This document shows positions 40,278 to 50,200 of a DNA stretch of 64,000 nucleotides, in pieces. The DNA lies in the IMG/VR virus record IMGVR_UViG_3300024264_002221, positions 1 to 64,000 of that record. The stretch is one strand, 5' to 3'. Each line of letters begins with the position of its first letter. Positions within the stretch are counted from its first letter, which is position 1. The position numbers and the translations under genes were made by a program. The notes beneath the pieces are model-generated. The model had not been told where the DNA came from and searched no databases. It saw nothing but the letters and a program-made list of their open reading frames with translations. This DNA comes from a virus.

Positions 40278-41304
40278 TAAGTTTTCTTTTTTTATGTTCC
40301 GACACTATATCACAGTAGTTACAATCCCAACACTGAAATTTACATTTCTTAATTTTCTTTCTCCACCCTCTCAACTCTTCGTATGGTACACCATCTAAAT
40401 ATGTTTTAGAGGATGACGACAATACCTCTTTACCTTTGGAATATGACTCAATAATTTCCATAGTTTCGTTAAGTCTATCAAAACTATCTCTACCATGCAT
40501 TTTAAAAACGTCAACATGGTTCAGGTATTCATTAAACTCCTCTTTGAATGGAGGAATTGTTGCGGTTTTAAAAAAGAATGCATCAACCTCGTCTTCCCAT
40601 TTGTGTTCACAAGTTACTTTAGATATTTCATGGTGAAAGTATGGTAATTCGTTTGGTTTTCTTAAGTTATTGTATGAGTAGTGTTCATCCATAACGGGAC
40701 ACCTACCTAAACAACCTTCATTAGTTAGTAATGCAATTTCAATATACCTACCGTGTTTCTGTTGAAACATCAGTTGTGCCCTTCTAATATTTTTCAATTC
40801 TTCCACATCCCTCATTAGTATTCTGTCCACATTAATATAATCAAAACCTTGTTCAGCGGAATACCAAAAATCTTGTGCAGTATTAACCTTCCTAAGTATG
40901 GTATTTTTAATATGCATCTCAGGAAAATGATCCTTTAGACCCATAGCAACCCAATGACCATGAGGAATTGTCATAGACCTTAACCCTTTCTCATAAAGGG
41001 GTTTTAAATTATCAATAAAGAGTTTATAGTTTTCATACTTTGGTGATACGTTAAAGTTATTAAAAGTTGCACTTACTTTTATTCCTAACGATTCTTGTAT
41101 CATCATTGCATTTTCAAAAACAGAGTTTCTGTCATTATCATCTATGATTGATCCCATCGCATCTTGAGTAAATGGTGGTATCCTACATGTGAAATATATA
41201 TCATAAATCCAATCCTTATGTTCCTTTAAAAAAGGGTAGAATACATGTGTGAACGCTTGCTCACTTAACATTGGATTTAACGGTATTGAAAAAATCTTAC
41301 TCAT
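40264..41304 (-). CDS. Peptidase U32-like Fe-S protein, 346 aa
   Basis: A probable TIM-barrel protein: FSIPLNPMLSEQA start, SMTIPHGHWVA and YINVDRILMRDVEEL. Two Cys sets occur: LLTNEGCLGRCPVMDEHY (Cys198, Cys202) and CKFQCWDCNYC (Cys321, 325, 328, 331). The LTNEGCLxxCP element is the U32 signature. Characterised U32 proteins (RlhA, TrhP, UbiU/UbiV) hold a [4Fe-4S] cluster and carry out oxygen-independent hydroxylation rather than proteolysis. Its gene is flanked by a radical SAM enzyme and a methyltransferase. Confidence 0.7.
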   Translation of the reverse strand: MSKIFSIPLNPMLSEQAFTHVFYPFLKEHKDWIYDIYFTCRIPPFTQDAMGSIIDDNDRNSVFENAMMIQESLGIKVSATFNNFNVSPKYENYKLFIDNLKPLYEKGLRSMTIPHGHWVAMGLKDHFPEMHIKNTILRKVNTAQDFWYSAEQGFDYINVDRILMRDVEELKNIRRAQLMFQQKHGRYIEIALLTNEGCLGRCPVMDEHYSYNNLRKPNELPYFHHEISKVTCEHKWEDEVDAFFFKTATIPPFKEEFNEYLNHVDVFKMHGRDSFDRLNETMEIIESYSKGKEVLSSSSKTYLDGVPYEELRGWRKKIKKCKFQCWDCNYCDIVSEHKKRKLNGSN

Positions 41305-42295
41305 TCTCTAAACATCCCCCACATATTCCATTACATTCTGTCTTGTAAAAAACACAATCTAAACAGTCTTGTGGTATTTTATAATTTTTATGATTATCTC
41401 TATAAAGGTCGTCGAACTCATCTCTTAGAGTTAATATACTATTTTCTCCCGAAATTTTCAATACATTATCTATCTTAACTTTATCTTGTAAAGGATAACA
41501 ATGAATAGATGAACCATCAGGAAAAATATCTAATGGCATAAACCCACATATCTTATCGTACCCTTTTACTTTAAAAGTGGCGAAGTCGAATGAGTTTTGT
41601 ATAATTGATTCTTTTGTTTTACCCTCCCATAAACATGGTGGTACTTGACAATCGGATGTAACCCTTATATTGTTGTACATTCCAAATTTAAGTATCTTGG
41701 TAACCTCCTTACCCATCTCCTTATTATTAATTAGATAGGTACCTGTTAGATCTAAACCTAACCTTATTGCATTTAGTTTACCATCTAACGCATGGTACAA
41801 CCACTTTATGTAATCATACATTTTTCTTTCTTTCCAATCTGACGATAGTGTTAGTGCAATGAATAATCTTGGATTTTCTTCAAAACCCCACGTATTGGCA
41901 TACGCCGTGTAGAGTGATAGATAATTCTTTTTAAATAGATTTAATCTATTCTTTTCATCTAACTCCGCACCATTAGGTAGGACCCATTGAATATGTCTTA
42001 TATTAGTGGTTATGTAATCTAATGTTCTCTTACCAAATAATAAGTTACTTACAAGATTAACTTTATAACCTCTAGAGATTATATAATCCATTAGTCCAAT
42101 AAAGTTTGAATGTTGTGTCGGTTCACCACCTAAAATGGTAACCTCTTCTCTAGAACCTTTTACGTCAAAGTGGTCAAGTAGTTCACCAACCTTTTCTATT
42201 GACATTTCACCAAGAGTGTGTTTTAGTCTTGCATCTTCTTTTGTAAAACAGAACGAACAACCTTTAGCACATGTACCATTTATTGCTAAATTCAT
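41297..42295 (-). CDS. Radical SAM protein with SPASM-like C-terminus, 332 aa
   Basis: Residues 9-16 read CAKGCSFC, the CX3CX2C motif binding the catalytic [4Fe-4S] cluster, right at the N-terminus. VTILGGEPTQHSNF (about 53-66) is the SAM-binding GGE motif. The C-terminus has five Cys (Cys311, 314, 321, 325, 328; CLDCVFYKTECNGICGGC), like the SPASM extension that carries auxiliary clusters in RiPP and protein-modifying enzymes. The phage MetK could supply SAM and the A-type carrier Fe-S clusters. The substrate is not encoded nearby as an obvious peptide. Confidence 0.88.
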   Translation of the reverse strand: MNLAINGTCAKGCSFCFTKEDARLKHTLGEMSIEKVGELLDHFDVKGSREEVTILGGEPTQHSNFIGLMDYIISRGYKVNLVSNLLFGKRTLDYITTNIRHIQWVLPNGAELDEKNRLNLFKKNYLSLYTAYANTWGFEENPRLFIALTLSSDWKERKMYDYIKWLYHALDGKLNAIRLGLDLTGTYLINNKEMGKEVTKILKFGMYNNIRVTSDCQVPPCLWEGKTKESIIQNSFDFATFKVKGYDKICGFMPLDIFPDGSSIHCYPLQDKVKIDNVLKISGENSILTLRDEFDDLYRDNHKNYKIPQDCLDCVFYKTECNGICGGCLENE

Positions 42296-42305
42296 TTAGT
42301 TATTT

Positions 42306-43046
42306 TTAGAAATCTATCTTCAGTGTCAGTGGGGTTGTCTCAATTTCCTCATCAATCTTTTGTTGTCTACTCATACCTACACCAAATTTCTCATGTCTTA
42401 CTCTGTGACAATCCGCTATAGTGTTACAATTTTTAACTTTTGTTTCTAAAAGTTGTTGTTCAAGAAGTAGTGTTGCTAATTTTGTGTTATATGTTGTAAC
42501 ATTAGATATAATCTTATCCACCAATACTTGTTTGTCAATACCCCTACCACTTGAAAGTATATCTATCACAGGTGTTGGGTAGTTACTGTTCTCTTGATAT
42601 GCGAACGCCTCTCTCTTCTGTTCCTCCCACGTATCTTTCTCTAAATCAGACGTATCAACCATAAGATCTTTATACCTCGTAAAGAATCTATCCGCAATAA
42701 CCTTTAGAAGAACCGCCTTATTAAAATCAACACCCAATTGTTTGTCCTCATCTGTAAGTGTGTATTTAACTTTTTCTTCTTCAGTTTCTGAAGACTCAGC
42801 TAAAACAGGTACCTCATCCATCATTGATGAATTTGTTCTTATACTTACATAACTTTTATATATGTCCGCAAAAATAAAACCTTTTCCAACGTCCTCAGTT
42901 ATGACAGACGCATTAAACTTATCCAAATCTAATCTCATGTCATCATATATATCTTCAATACGACCGTAGTAATAATTCATGTAGGATCCAACAACTCTGA
43001 TGTATCCAGGTATTTCACCAGTTATTTTAAAAATAATATGTCTCAT
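42306..43046 (-). CDS. Tail-fibre-assembly-like protein, 246 aa
   Basis: The central part (WEEQKREAFAYQENSNYPTP ... VIDILSSGRGIDKQVLVDKI ... LATLLLEQQLLETKV) resembles the W..QR..A ... PTPxIDxLAxxRG ... L..KV pattern of DUF4376-type and similar tail-fibre-assembly proteins. The N-terminal half (GYIRVVGSYMNYYYGRIEDI) is not recognised. It lies directly downstream of the fibre genes, the usual place of fibre chaperones. A chaperone role is inferred. Confidence 0.55.
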   Translation of the reverse strand: MRHIIFKITGEIPGYIRVVGSYMNYYYGRIEDIYDDMRLDLDKFNASVITEDVGKGFIFADIYKSYVSIRTNSSMMDEVPVLAESSETEEEKVKYTLTDEDKQLGVDFNKAVLLKVIADRFFTRYKDLMVDTSDLEKDTWEEQKREAFAYQENSNYPTPVIDILSSGRGIDKQVLVDKIISNVTTYNTKLATLLLEQQLLETKVKNCNTIADCHRVRHEKFGVGMSRQQKIDEEIETTPLTLKIDF

Positions 43047-43792
43047 TATAAAAGTTTTTCAGTATCAGGTTTATCTGCCTTACCCAACTTAAGTTGATTT
43101 CTCAACGATTCTTCAATTGAGAAACTATTTGTGGTCGCGTTAGACATTAGTTGATTAATGTTCTTATCTATAAATACTGTGTAAGAGGAAGCAAGTGATA
43201 AAACTTGTTTCTGTTGTTCGGCCGACATCATTAAAATAGAATCTAAGTTACCTGTACCCACTCTACCATACGATATCATATCTAACATGGCTTGTTTTGC
43301 CATTCTGACTGTCCAATACTCATGTTCAAATTTATCTTCTAAATCTTTATTACCTATGACATCTATTAAATTAGAACCGTCAGGTAATTTGGCATCATCA
43401 GTGTTTAAGAAATCTTTTATTAGATCAATAAACCCTTGTCTCTCAATATAAGCGTCCTTCAAGTTTCTTTTAAACTTTCTAAGGTCAATCTTCATATCCG
43501 CAATATTAAGGTCAACTAATTGTTTTCTTTTAGGGTCGGTAAGAAATTCTTTACTCTCCTCTTGTATTTGTATTTCTAAGTCTTGTTTTTGTACAGTATA
43601 CTCTAAATGTTCGACCGCATCTTCACGACCTCTGAGTTCAAGTAACCACTGTTTCAATTTTGCGTATGGGGTAATTTGTGCTCCCCCAACAAAAGTCTCT
43701 GCCTTATATCTCGGTAGTGCAAATGATACCTGTTCCGCTATTTCTATGAGTTTAGAGTTTGCACCATCTCTTTCGTATTTAAAGTCTTGCAT
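43046..43792 (-). CDS. Helical tail-associated protein, 248 aa
   Basis: All-helical, charged sequence with QWLLELRGREDAVEHLEYTV and a second long helix (MSYGRVGTGNLDSILMM as a linker). Shared-base stop/start with 42306-43046 (TAATG) indicates co-translation. Position after the fibre genes suggests a tail or baseplate accessory. No known motif. Confidence 0.5.
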   Translation of the reverse strand: MQDFKYERDGANSKLIEIAEQVSFALPRYKAETFVGGAQITPYAKLKQWLLELRGREDAVEHLEYTVQKQDLEIQIQEESKEFLTDPKRKQLVDLNIADMKIDLRKFKRNLKDAYIERQGFIDLIKDFLNTDDAKLPDGSNLIDVIGNKDLEDKFEHEYWTVRMAKQAMLDMISYGRVGTGNLDSILMMSAEQQKQVLSLASSYTVFIDKNINQLMSNATTNSFSIEESLRNQLKLGKADKPDTEKLL

Positions 43793-43852
43793 ATAATAAA
43801 ATTTTACTATAATATAAGTATAAAAAAGTATTAAATAAAGTGTAAAATGGTA

Positions 43853-44968
43853 TTATTCTCTCCAACCACAATGACCTGAAGATGTACCCGCATTCACTGC
43901 TGGTGGGAGACCCGCCGGATTTAAAACACCTGTGTCTGTTTGATAATACATCTTCCAACTATCGTTATTTTGAAGACTACTACCATAACAACCTAACATG
44001 TATTGCCAATCCTGTCCCATTGCGAAATTTTCTTCACCGGAATTAGATCTTAACTTAGGAATATTACCAATATTGGTATCTGTAGATGTATCCCATCTTC
44101 TCAAATTGTAACCACCTTGGTAAGATCCCTCATTACCGGCATAACCCTTACCAACTTTAGACGCAATACCTTTTTGTTGTCCGTGTGCTGACCATGAACT
44201 TGATGAACTTGATATAGTCTCCGTAGAGAATTCCATTTTTATACTACTTGTACTCCATCCATATCCATGGGTTTCATTACAAAAAGAACTCGCTCCACCA
44301 CTACTACTTATCGAGGTTACCCCGTAGTTTGTTATTGTCGTTTCATTACTTAAATTAAATTTATCTACCTCAGTTCTGTTACCCGCAAAAATCCAAGCAA
44401 ACTCATGTTCTTTCCACATGGTTCCACAATCGGACCTACTATATTGTAAGTCGTGGTTAGATTGGTGTGCGTAATTAGTATCGGTCATCATGTTAACCGC
44501 CGAAGTTGTGTTACTATGTAGGGTTGTTGGTCCTTTGTGTGCACTATCGGTGTTTACGGACCACATATAAAATATAGTTTTACTACACGCACCTGAAGTA
44601 TAGTTTGCAGGGTAATCTAATAACTCACCAATGTGAGTTGTCTGATCGGTTGCGTTGGTTGCCTTGTGTACATTCTTCCAAGGTGAACTTGATTTGTATC
44701 CGCCAGCCATATACGAATAATTAATTATTTGTCTGTACTTAAAGTTAGTTCCTTCATTCTGTTGTGCCGATATTCGTTCCCAACCATTTTCTATATTTGA
44801 AACACCTGTATAAACCATAAGGTAATTTGTGTGTTCGGATGATTCTTCTAAGAATAGAGAACCGGATAATGGGTTCGACGGTCTCTGTGACTTAACACCT
44901 TTTGGTGGTCTTGCAGTGACTCTGTCCACTTTAAGTGAACCACTAACGGACATATTTTCGTATATCAT
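43853..44968 (-). CDS. Tail-fibre tip protein, paralogue 3, 371 aa
   Basis: Begins MIYENMSVSGSLKV and shares with the two upstream genes an almost unchanged framework: NYSYMAGGYKSSSPWKNVHK, QTTHIGELLDYPANY, GKGYAGNEGSYQGGYNLRRW and a C-terminus SSGHCGWRE. The framework blocks alternate with variable ones, as in receptor-binding tips. Each copy starts with a xxVSGSL leader resembling the start of the 3,305-residue fibre, so they may attach to the same site. The outer blocks differ most in the middle (Ser/Thr/Asn-rich). Confidence 0.8.
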   Translation of the reverse strand: MIYENMSVSGSLKVDRVTARPPKGVKSQRPSNPLSGSLFLEESSEHTNYLMVYTGVSNIENGWERISAQQNEGTNFKYRQIINYSYMAGGYKSSSPWKNVHKATNATDQTTHIGELLDYPANYTSGACSKTIFYMWSVNTDSAHKGPTTLHSNTTSAVNMMTDTNYAHQSNHDLQYSRSDCGTMWKEHEFAWIFAGNRTEVDKFNLSNETTITNYGVTSISSSGGASSFCNETHGYGWSTSSIKMEFSTETISSSSSSWSAHGQQKGIASKVGKGYAGNEGSYQGGYNLRRWDTSTDTNIGNIPKLRSNSGEENFAMGQDWQYMLGCYGSSLQNNDSWKMYYQTDTGVLNPAGLPPAVNAGTSSGHCGWRE

Positions 44969-44980
44969 ATTCTTTTTATT

Positions 44981-46099
44981 TTATTCTCTCCAACCACAAT
45001 GTCCAGAGGAAGTCCCCGGGTTTACCGCGGGATTTAAACCTGTAACACTTGTAGTTCCTGTGTCTGTTGCGTACGTGAATTTCCACGAATTATTATTTTG
45101 TAAACCATTATAATTACCTAACATATACTGCCAATCCTGACCCATAGTAAAGTTTTCTTCACCACAATTTCCGTCAGGTTTCACGACGTTACCAATATTT
45201 GTGTCTGTTTGATTACTCCATCTTCTCAAGTTGTAACCTCCATTATAAGAACCTTCATTACCAGCATAACCTTTACCAACTTTAGAACTAATCCCTTTCT
45301 GTTGTGAGTGATTACCCCAACGATCCGAGGTTGCAAATGTTTCAGTTGCGAAGTTTAGTTTAACACCAGCACTTGAAGTCCACCCATAACCATGAAGTTC
45401 ATCTGAAAATGCGGAAGCACCGTCACTACCGTTTATTGTTGTTAATGTATATGCGGTATGTAAAGATTCCGTGGTTAAGTTAAATAACTCCACGGTTGCC
45501 GAACCACCACTAAAAAGGTATGCCATATCAGTTTCTTTATGCATAGTACCTAAATCACTTCTTGATATAGTTGTATCCATCGCCGCAGTATGTGCATAGT
45601 TGGTGTCAGTTATCATATTTACCGCTGATGTGGTTGTACCATGTACATTACCCGCACTCTTCCATGCACCATCACTATTAACAGACCATACGTAGAAAAT
45701 AGTTCTACTACATGCTCCTGAGGTATATGATGCAGGATAATCCAATAACTCACCTAAGTGAGTTGTCTGATCTGTTGAATTAACCGTTTTGTGTACGTTC
45801 TTCCAAGGTGAACTTGATTTGTAACCACCGGCTAGATATGAATAATTTATTATCTGATTGTACTTGAAACTCGTTTTACCAAAATTACTTTGATTTGAAA
45901 TTCTTTCCCATCCACCATCGTTTCCGTTACCTGTATAAACCATCAAGAAACTATTATCAAAACTACCTGAGGTTGTCATTTCCAAATATAGGGACCCGTT
46001 TTCTGGTGAAGATGGTCTACTCGCCTTCAAACCTGAAGGAGGTCTTGTAGGTCCTTGTCCTCTTAATGATCCACTAATTTCTAAATTTTCAAATATCAT
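44981..46099 (-). CDS. Tail-fibre tip protein, paralogue 2, 372 aa
   Basis: Second of three tandem relatives. Conserved: NYSYLAGGYKSSSPWKNVHK, LGELLDYPASY, GISSKVGKGYAGNEGSYNGG, GEENFTMGQDWQYML, SSGHCGWRE. It differs from the neighbours mainly in the central third (SGGSATVELFNLTTESLHT) and in the linker after the leader. A TATTTATA motif lies at 46103-46110, four bases ahead of the start, too close for a normal leader. Confidence 0.8.
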   Translation of the reverse strand: MIFENLEISGSLRGQGPTRPPSGLKASRPSSPENGSLYLEMTTSGSFDNSFLMVYTGNGNDGGWERISNQSNFGKTSFKYNQIINYSYLAGGYKSSSPWKNVHKTVNSTDQTTHLGELLDYPASYTSGACSRTIFYVWSVNSDGAWKSAGNVHGTTTSAVNMITDTNYAHTAAMDTTISRSDLGTMHKETDMAYLFSGGSATVELFNLTTESLHTAYTLTTINGSDGASAFSDELHGYGWTSSAGVKLNFATETFATSDRWGNHSQQKGISSKVGKGYAGNEGSYNGGYNLRRWSNQTDTNIGNVVKPDGNCGEENFTMGQDWQYMLGNYNGLQNNNSWKFTYATDTGTTSVTGLNPAVNPGTSSGHCGWRE

Positions 46100-46102
46100 A
46101 TC

Positions 46103-46110
46103 TATAAATA
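46103..46110 (-). promoter_or_regulatory. TATTTATA motif before paralogue 2
   Basis: TATTTATA on the minus strand, four bases ahead of the start at 46099. It may be chance or an internal element within the fibre transcript. Confidence 0.2.
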
Positions 46111-46111
46111 G

Positions 46112-47251
46112 TTAATTTCTCCAACCACAATGTCCTGATGATGCACCTGCGTTAACACCTGGTGCTAACCCTGCAGGATTTACCGTACCCGTATCTGTCG
46201 TATATGAGAATTTCCAACTTGTATTTGTTTGACCTGTACCATCATATGTTGCTAACATGTATTGATGGTCTTGTCCTAATGTGAAATTCTCTTCTCCACA
46301 ATTTGCATGTGGTTTAGGGACATTACCAATATTAGTTTCAGTGAAAACGTCCCACCTTCTTAAATTGTAACCTCCATTATATGTACCTTCATTTCCACAA
46401 TAACCTTTACCAACTTTAGAACTTATCCCTTTCTGTTGCCCACTAGATGCCCATGAGGATGCCCTTGTCTCGAACACATCAGTAGCAAAGTGACATTTGT
46501 TTCCACTTTCAGAACCATACCCATAACCATAGTTTTCATCAGAAAACCCTGAAGAACCTAATGTACTCGTAATGGATAATGTTGTTGTAACATAAGGTGA
46601 CCCACCTGGATAATAAGTGGTATACATTGTCTCATTAGTTAAATTAAATTTTTCTACAGTAGCTACCGATCCACCAAAAACATATGCAAATTCGGTTTCC
46701 TTAAACAAAGTTCCACAATCATCCCTTGCATTTAATAAATCCCACTTAGATTGGTGTGCGTATGTTGTTTCATTCACCATATCAATACCAGATGTGTGAG
46801 TTGAATGTATTGTGGTAGCCCCTTTATGACCACCATCTGTATTTGTTGACCATAAGAATAGTTTAGTCTTACTACATACTCCTGAGGTATAATTTGCGGG
46901 GTAATCTAATAACTCACCTAAGTGAGATGTTTGGTCAGTTGCGTTAATTGTTTTATGTACATTCTTCCAAGGTGAACCTGACTTATATCCACCTGCCAAA
47001 TATGAATAGTTTATTATTTGTCTGTATTTGAATCCTGTTCTGTCAGTATCTTGTGAACCCACGGGTTCCCAACCATCATCATAATTAGATGAACCAGTGT
47101 ATGTAACAACGAAACTACCACTTGTAGATTCTTCTAAGTACATAGAACCTGTCTCAGGTGAAGTGGGTCTTTCCCCTCTACTACCTCTTGGTATGATAAA
47201 TTGTCCACTCACGTCAAGTGAACCACTAACTATTACGTTTTCTCTAATCAT
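46112..47251 (-). CDS. Tail-fibre tip protein, paralogue 1, 379 aa
   Basis: First of the three, next to the giant fibre. Leader MIRENVIVSGSLDVSG, framework GGYKSGSPWKNVHK, GISSKVGKGYCGNEGTYNGG and end SSGHCGWRN. The central block is longer than in the others (TTYYPGGSPYVTTTLSITST). The spacing to the giant fibre gene is only 11 bases, so one transcript probably covers all four. Function: likely receptor recognition. Confidence 0.8.
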   Translation of the reverse strand: MIRENVIVSGSLDVSGQFIIPRGSRGERPTSPETGSMYLEESTSGSFVVTYTGSSNYDDGWEPVGSQDTDRTGFKYRQIINYSYLAGGYKSGSPWKNVHKTINATDQTSHLGELLDYPANYTSGVCSKTKLFLWSTNTDGGHKGATTIHSTHTSGIDMVNETTYAHQSKWDLLNARDDCGTLFKETEFAYVFGGSVATVEKFNLTNETMYTTYYPGGSPYVTTTLSITSTLGSSGFSDENYGYGYGSESGNKCHFATDVFETRASSWASSGQQKGISSKVGKGYCGNEGTYNGGYNLRRWDVFTETNIGNVPKPHANCGEENFTLGQDHQYMLATYDGTGQTNTSWKFSYTTDTGTVNPAGLAPGVNAGASSGHCGWRN

Positions 47252-47262
47252 TTAACTCTTTT

Positions 47263-50200
47263 TTATCCTGTTACGACTACTCTTCCTGATCTACTTGTTT
47301 CAAATTTAACCACAACCACCCCATTTAAAGAATTTATTGCCGAAGGGAAAAATAAATCACCATTACTATCATATACCTGTACAATCACGTTGTCGGTTCC
47401 TAAACCATGGGTAAAAGTAACGGTACCCACATTACTGAATGTAGAAACATTAACCGCCGGTATCTTTTTCCAAGATTGCCAAGTACCACTATTTTTACCT
47501 CTAACCGCAATTCGTCCACTTCTATAGTCACCCGCAATTTGATGTTGCCATGCTGAACTATATATTTGTGAGTAGAGTGCTCCGTCAGTTGCGTTACCTG
47601 AGAAGTTTGTCACACCACCTGTGTAGTATGTGATACCCGCACTATCTAAGGAGTCCGCATCAATCCCTGCACCTGAATTTGTGTTTCTAAATGCGACACC
47701 ATCAATCATATCTGCTGATCCCGCTGTGGATGCGTAACTCACTGATTGGGATCCAATATTTCCTGAGTGTATAAATTCTCTCCAACCCTCTAATGAACCA
47801 TTTTCCATTCTTTGGAACCATACTTGGTCATCATGGAAATCAAACGCCATTTGTACATAGTAACCAGCACTATTTGCGTGGTTCATTATTATTTGGTGGT
47901 GCCAATCAGTATTTGGGTTTTGTGGTGCCTCACCATTCATACCTGTACCTCCCGCACCACTCTGATCCATCCATTGGAATTGACCCGTACCGAACGTAAT
48001 TGATGAGTTCTCGGTAATTCTATTGTGGTCGTGAGATGAATATGCATATCTACCGTCTAAATCGACTGTCTGATCAGTTGCCCCATTCACACTCGCCGTA
48101 AGAACACCAGTACTAGTATCGAAACTTAATCCATCAACATAGTAATTATCATTTCCACTATCGGTGACTGTTTCTGTGGCCGTAGTTATACCCGTAACGT
48201 GTCCGTTACCATCCACTAAAATGTCCTGAACATACGTTCTACCACTATTGTTAGAAGATGTGGCCGCAGTAATATTATCGTGGGCTGTATAACTTTCAGA
48301 GGTTAAATACCTACCATCAATATCGACAGTAAATCCAGCATTACCTGTTCCTGTACCTGTAATTACACCTGTAGCATCATCAAACGTAGCTCCACTTATG
48401 TAATCTATATCATTATCATTTCCACTATCGGTGACTGTCTCTGTTGCTGTTGTAACACCCGTAACGTGTCCATTACCATCTAATAAGATGTCTTGTATAT
48501 ATGTTCTACCCGAGTTATCTGAAGAAGTAGCCGCGGTGATCGTTGGGTGTTGTTGGTATGAAGTATAGTTACCTGCGTGAACCACAATGTTACCGTTGAT
48601 TCTAACCGCACTGTTACCATTAACCACAAAGTTAACACCATCAGTCGCATCGTTATGTGATTTAATCTCAATGACAGAACCTGACAATCCACCACTATTA
48701 CTTGTGTGTAATATATGTGCGGTATCTGAGGAATCTGTGGTATCTTCTTTATCATAACCTGTCCAATAGATACCTCTACCTTGGTTGGATGTGGTTACAG
48801 GTCCATCAAACTCAATATTACCACTTCCGTTAATTACTTTATTGTTTCCAACGTATAATGAACCAAGTGGGTCAATAGTAATAGCACCACTTGCATTAAC
48901 ATTAAAAATTGGAACACCTGACGAATCAGAGACGGCAAATAAATCACCTGTTAAATCATCTGTAATTGAGAATAACTGACCACTTGTACCTTGGATATCG
49001 AATATTGTTGATCCCGATGTGGATGATGTCAACGTTAGTTTATCAGTAAATTCTGACTGACCATTTGATCCTAAAGTTAATATTCTTGTACTTGATTTAA
49101 CGAATTGTAAGTTACCACCACTGTTTGTTGTTAGATCATTTGGTGATTCAACAATTCTAAATCCGTTACCACCTAACCATTCGATACCTTCTGTTGGTCC
49201 TGGGTCTGCAATTGTAATATGGTTAACATTACTTATTGAACCATTAACCATATTAATACCACTACCGTTCATGTTAATGGCACCACTCATAGTTCCACCG
49301 GATTTTAGTAGGAAGTCACCTGATGCATATCCTGCCGCTGAGTGGTCTCCCCATCCATATGCGGTATTCCAATTATTAATACTACTTTGTTGAAAGTGTC
49401 CGGTGTGCCATAATTGGTATCCAGTACCCCATGACGCCGAGTCGTATGATTGGTCAGAGACGTAAACATTTGTACTGTACTTGTCGAACACCAATGCGTG
49501 TGACCCTTTTACATCACCACCATTATATGCACTAATCCAAAGTACATCATTCCAAGATCCCCCGAATCCAAGGTTAGTGTTTGATAGCATCGCTATCTTC
49601 AGTTTTCCTGATCCAAACGTTGCTGAATTTGGTTTTTCTGTACCACCAGCTGAGTAGTGTCCACCTAAATAGGAACCAACAGCATTACCACCACTTGTAT
49701 ATGTTTTATTTTCTGAAAGTGATTTTAAACCATACCTACCATCAATAGCGACAGTCCATGTACCTCCATGGTGTGTCCCTGTTATAATACCGTTACCCGT
49801 ATTGAATGATGCACTTGTCGTATACCAGTTAACATCTGTATCAACCGCAAACCCTGAAACATCTACGGTACTTCCGTTTGATTTGGTTAAGGTTAGTATC
49901 TGATTACCACTGTTATATGTACCACCCGTTACAGTAACGTCTATTAGGGCTGATGCTATACTTACACTGTAAGTATCTCCATCATTTCTTGTGAATTCAA
50001 GGGTACCTGAACCACCATTAAAAGTGGCACCTGTCGTATATTCATTAGTATCGGTATATCCTGTTATGTACCCTGCAGTATTGTGGTCTCCCCATCCATA
50101 TGCGGTTTTAAAGTTTTGTATGTTTGTTTTACTTAATTCCTCACCGTCAATATAAAGTTTCTTTTGGTAGAGTTTCATCCACTCTTGATAGTTTCCAGTC

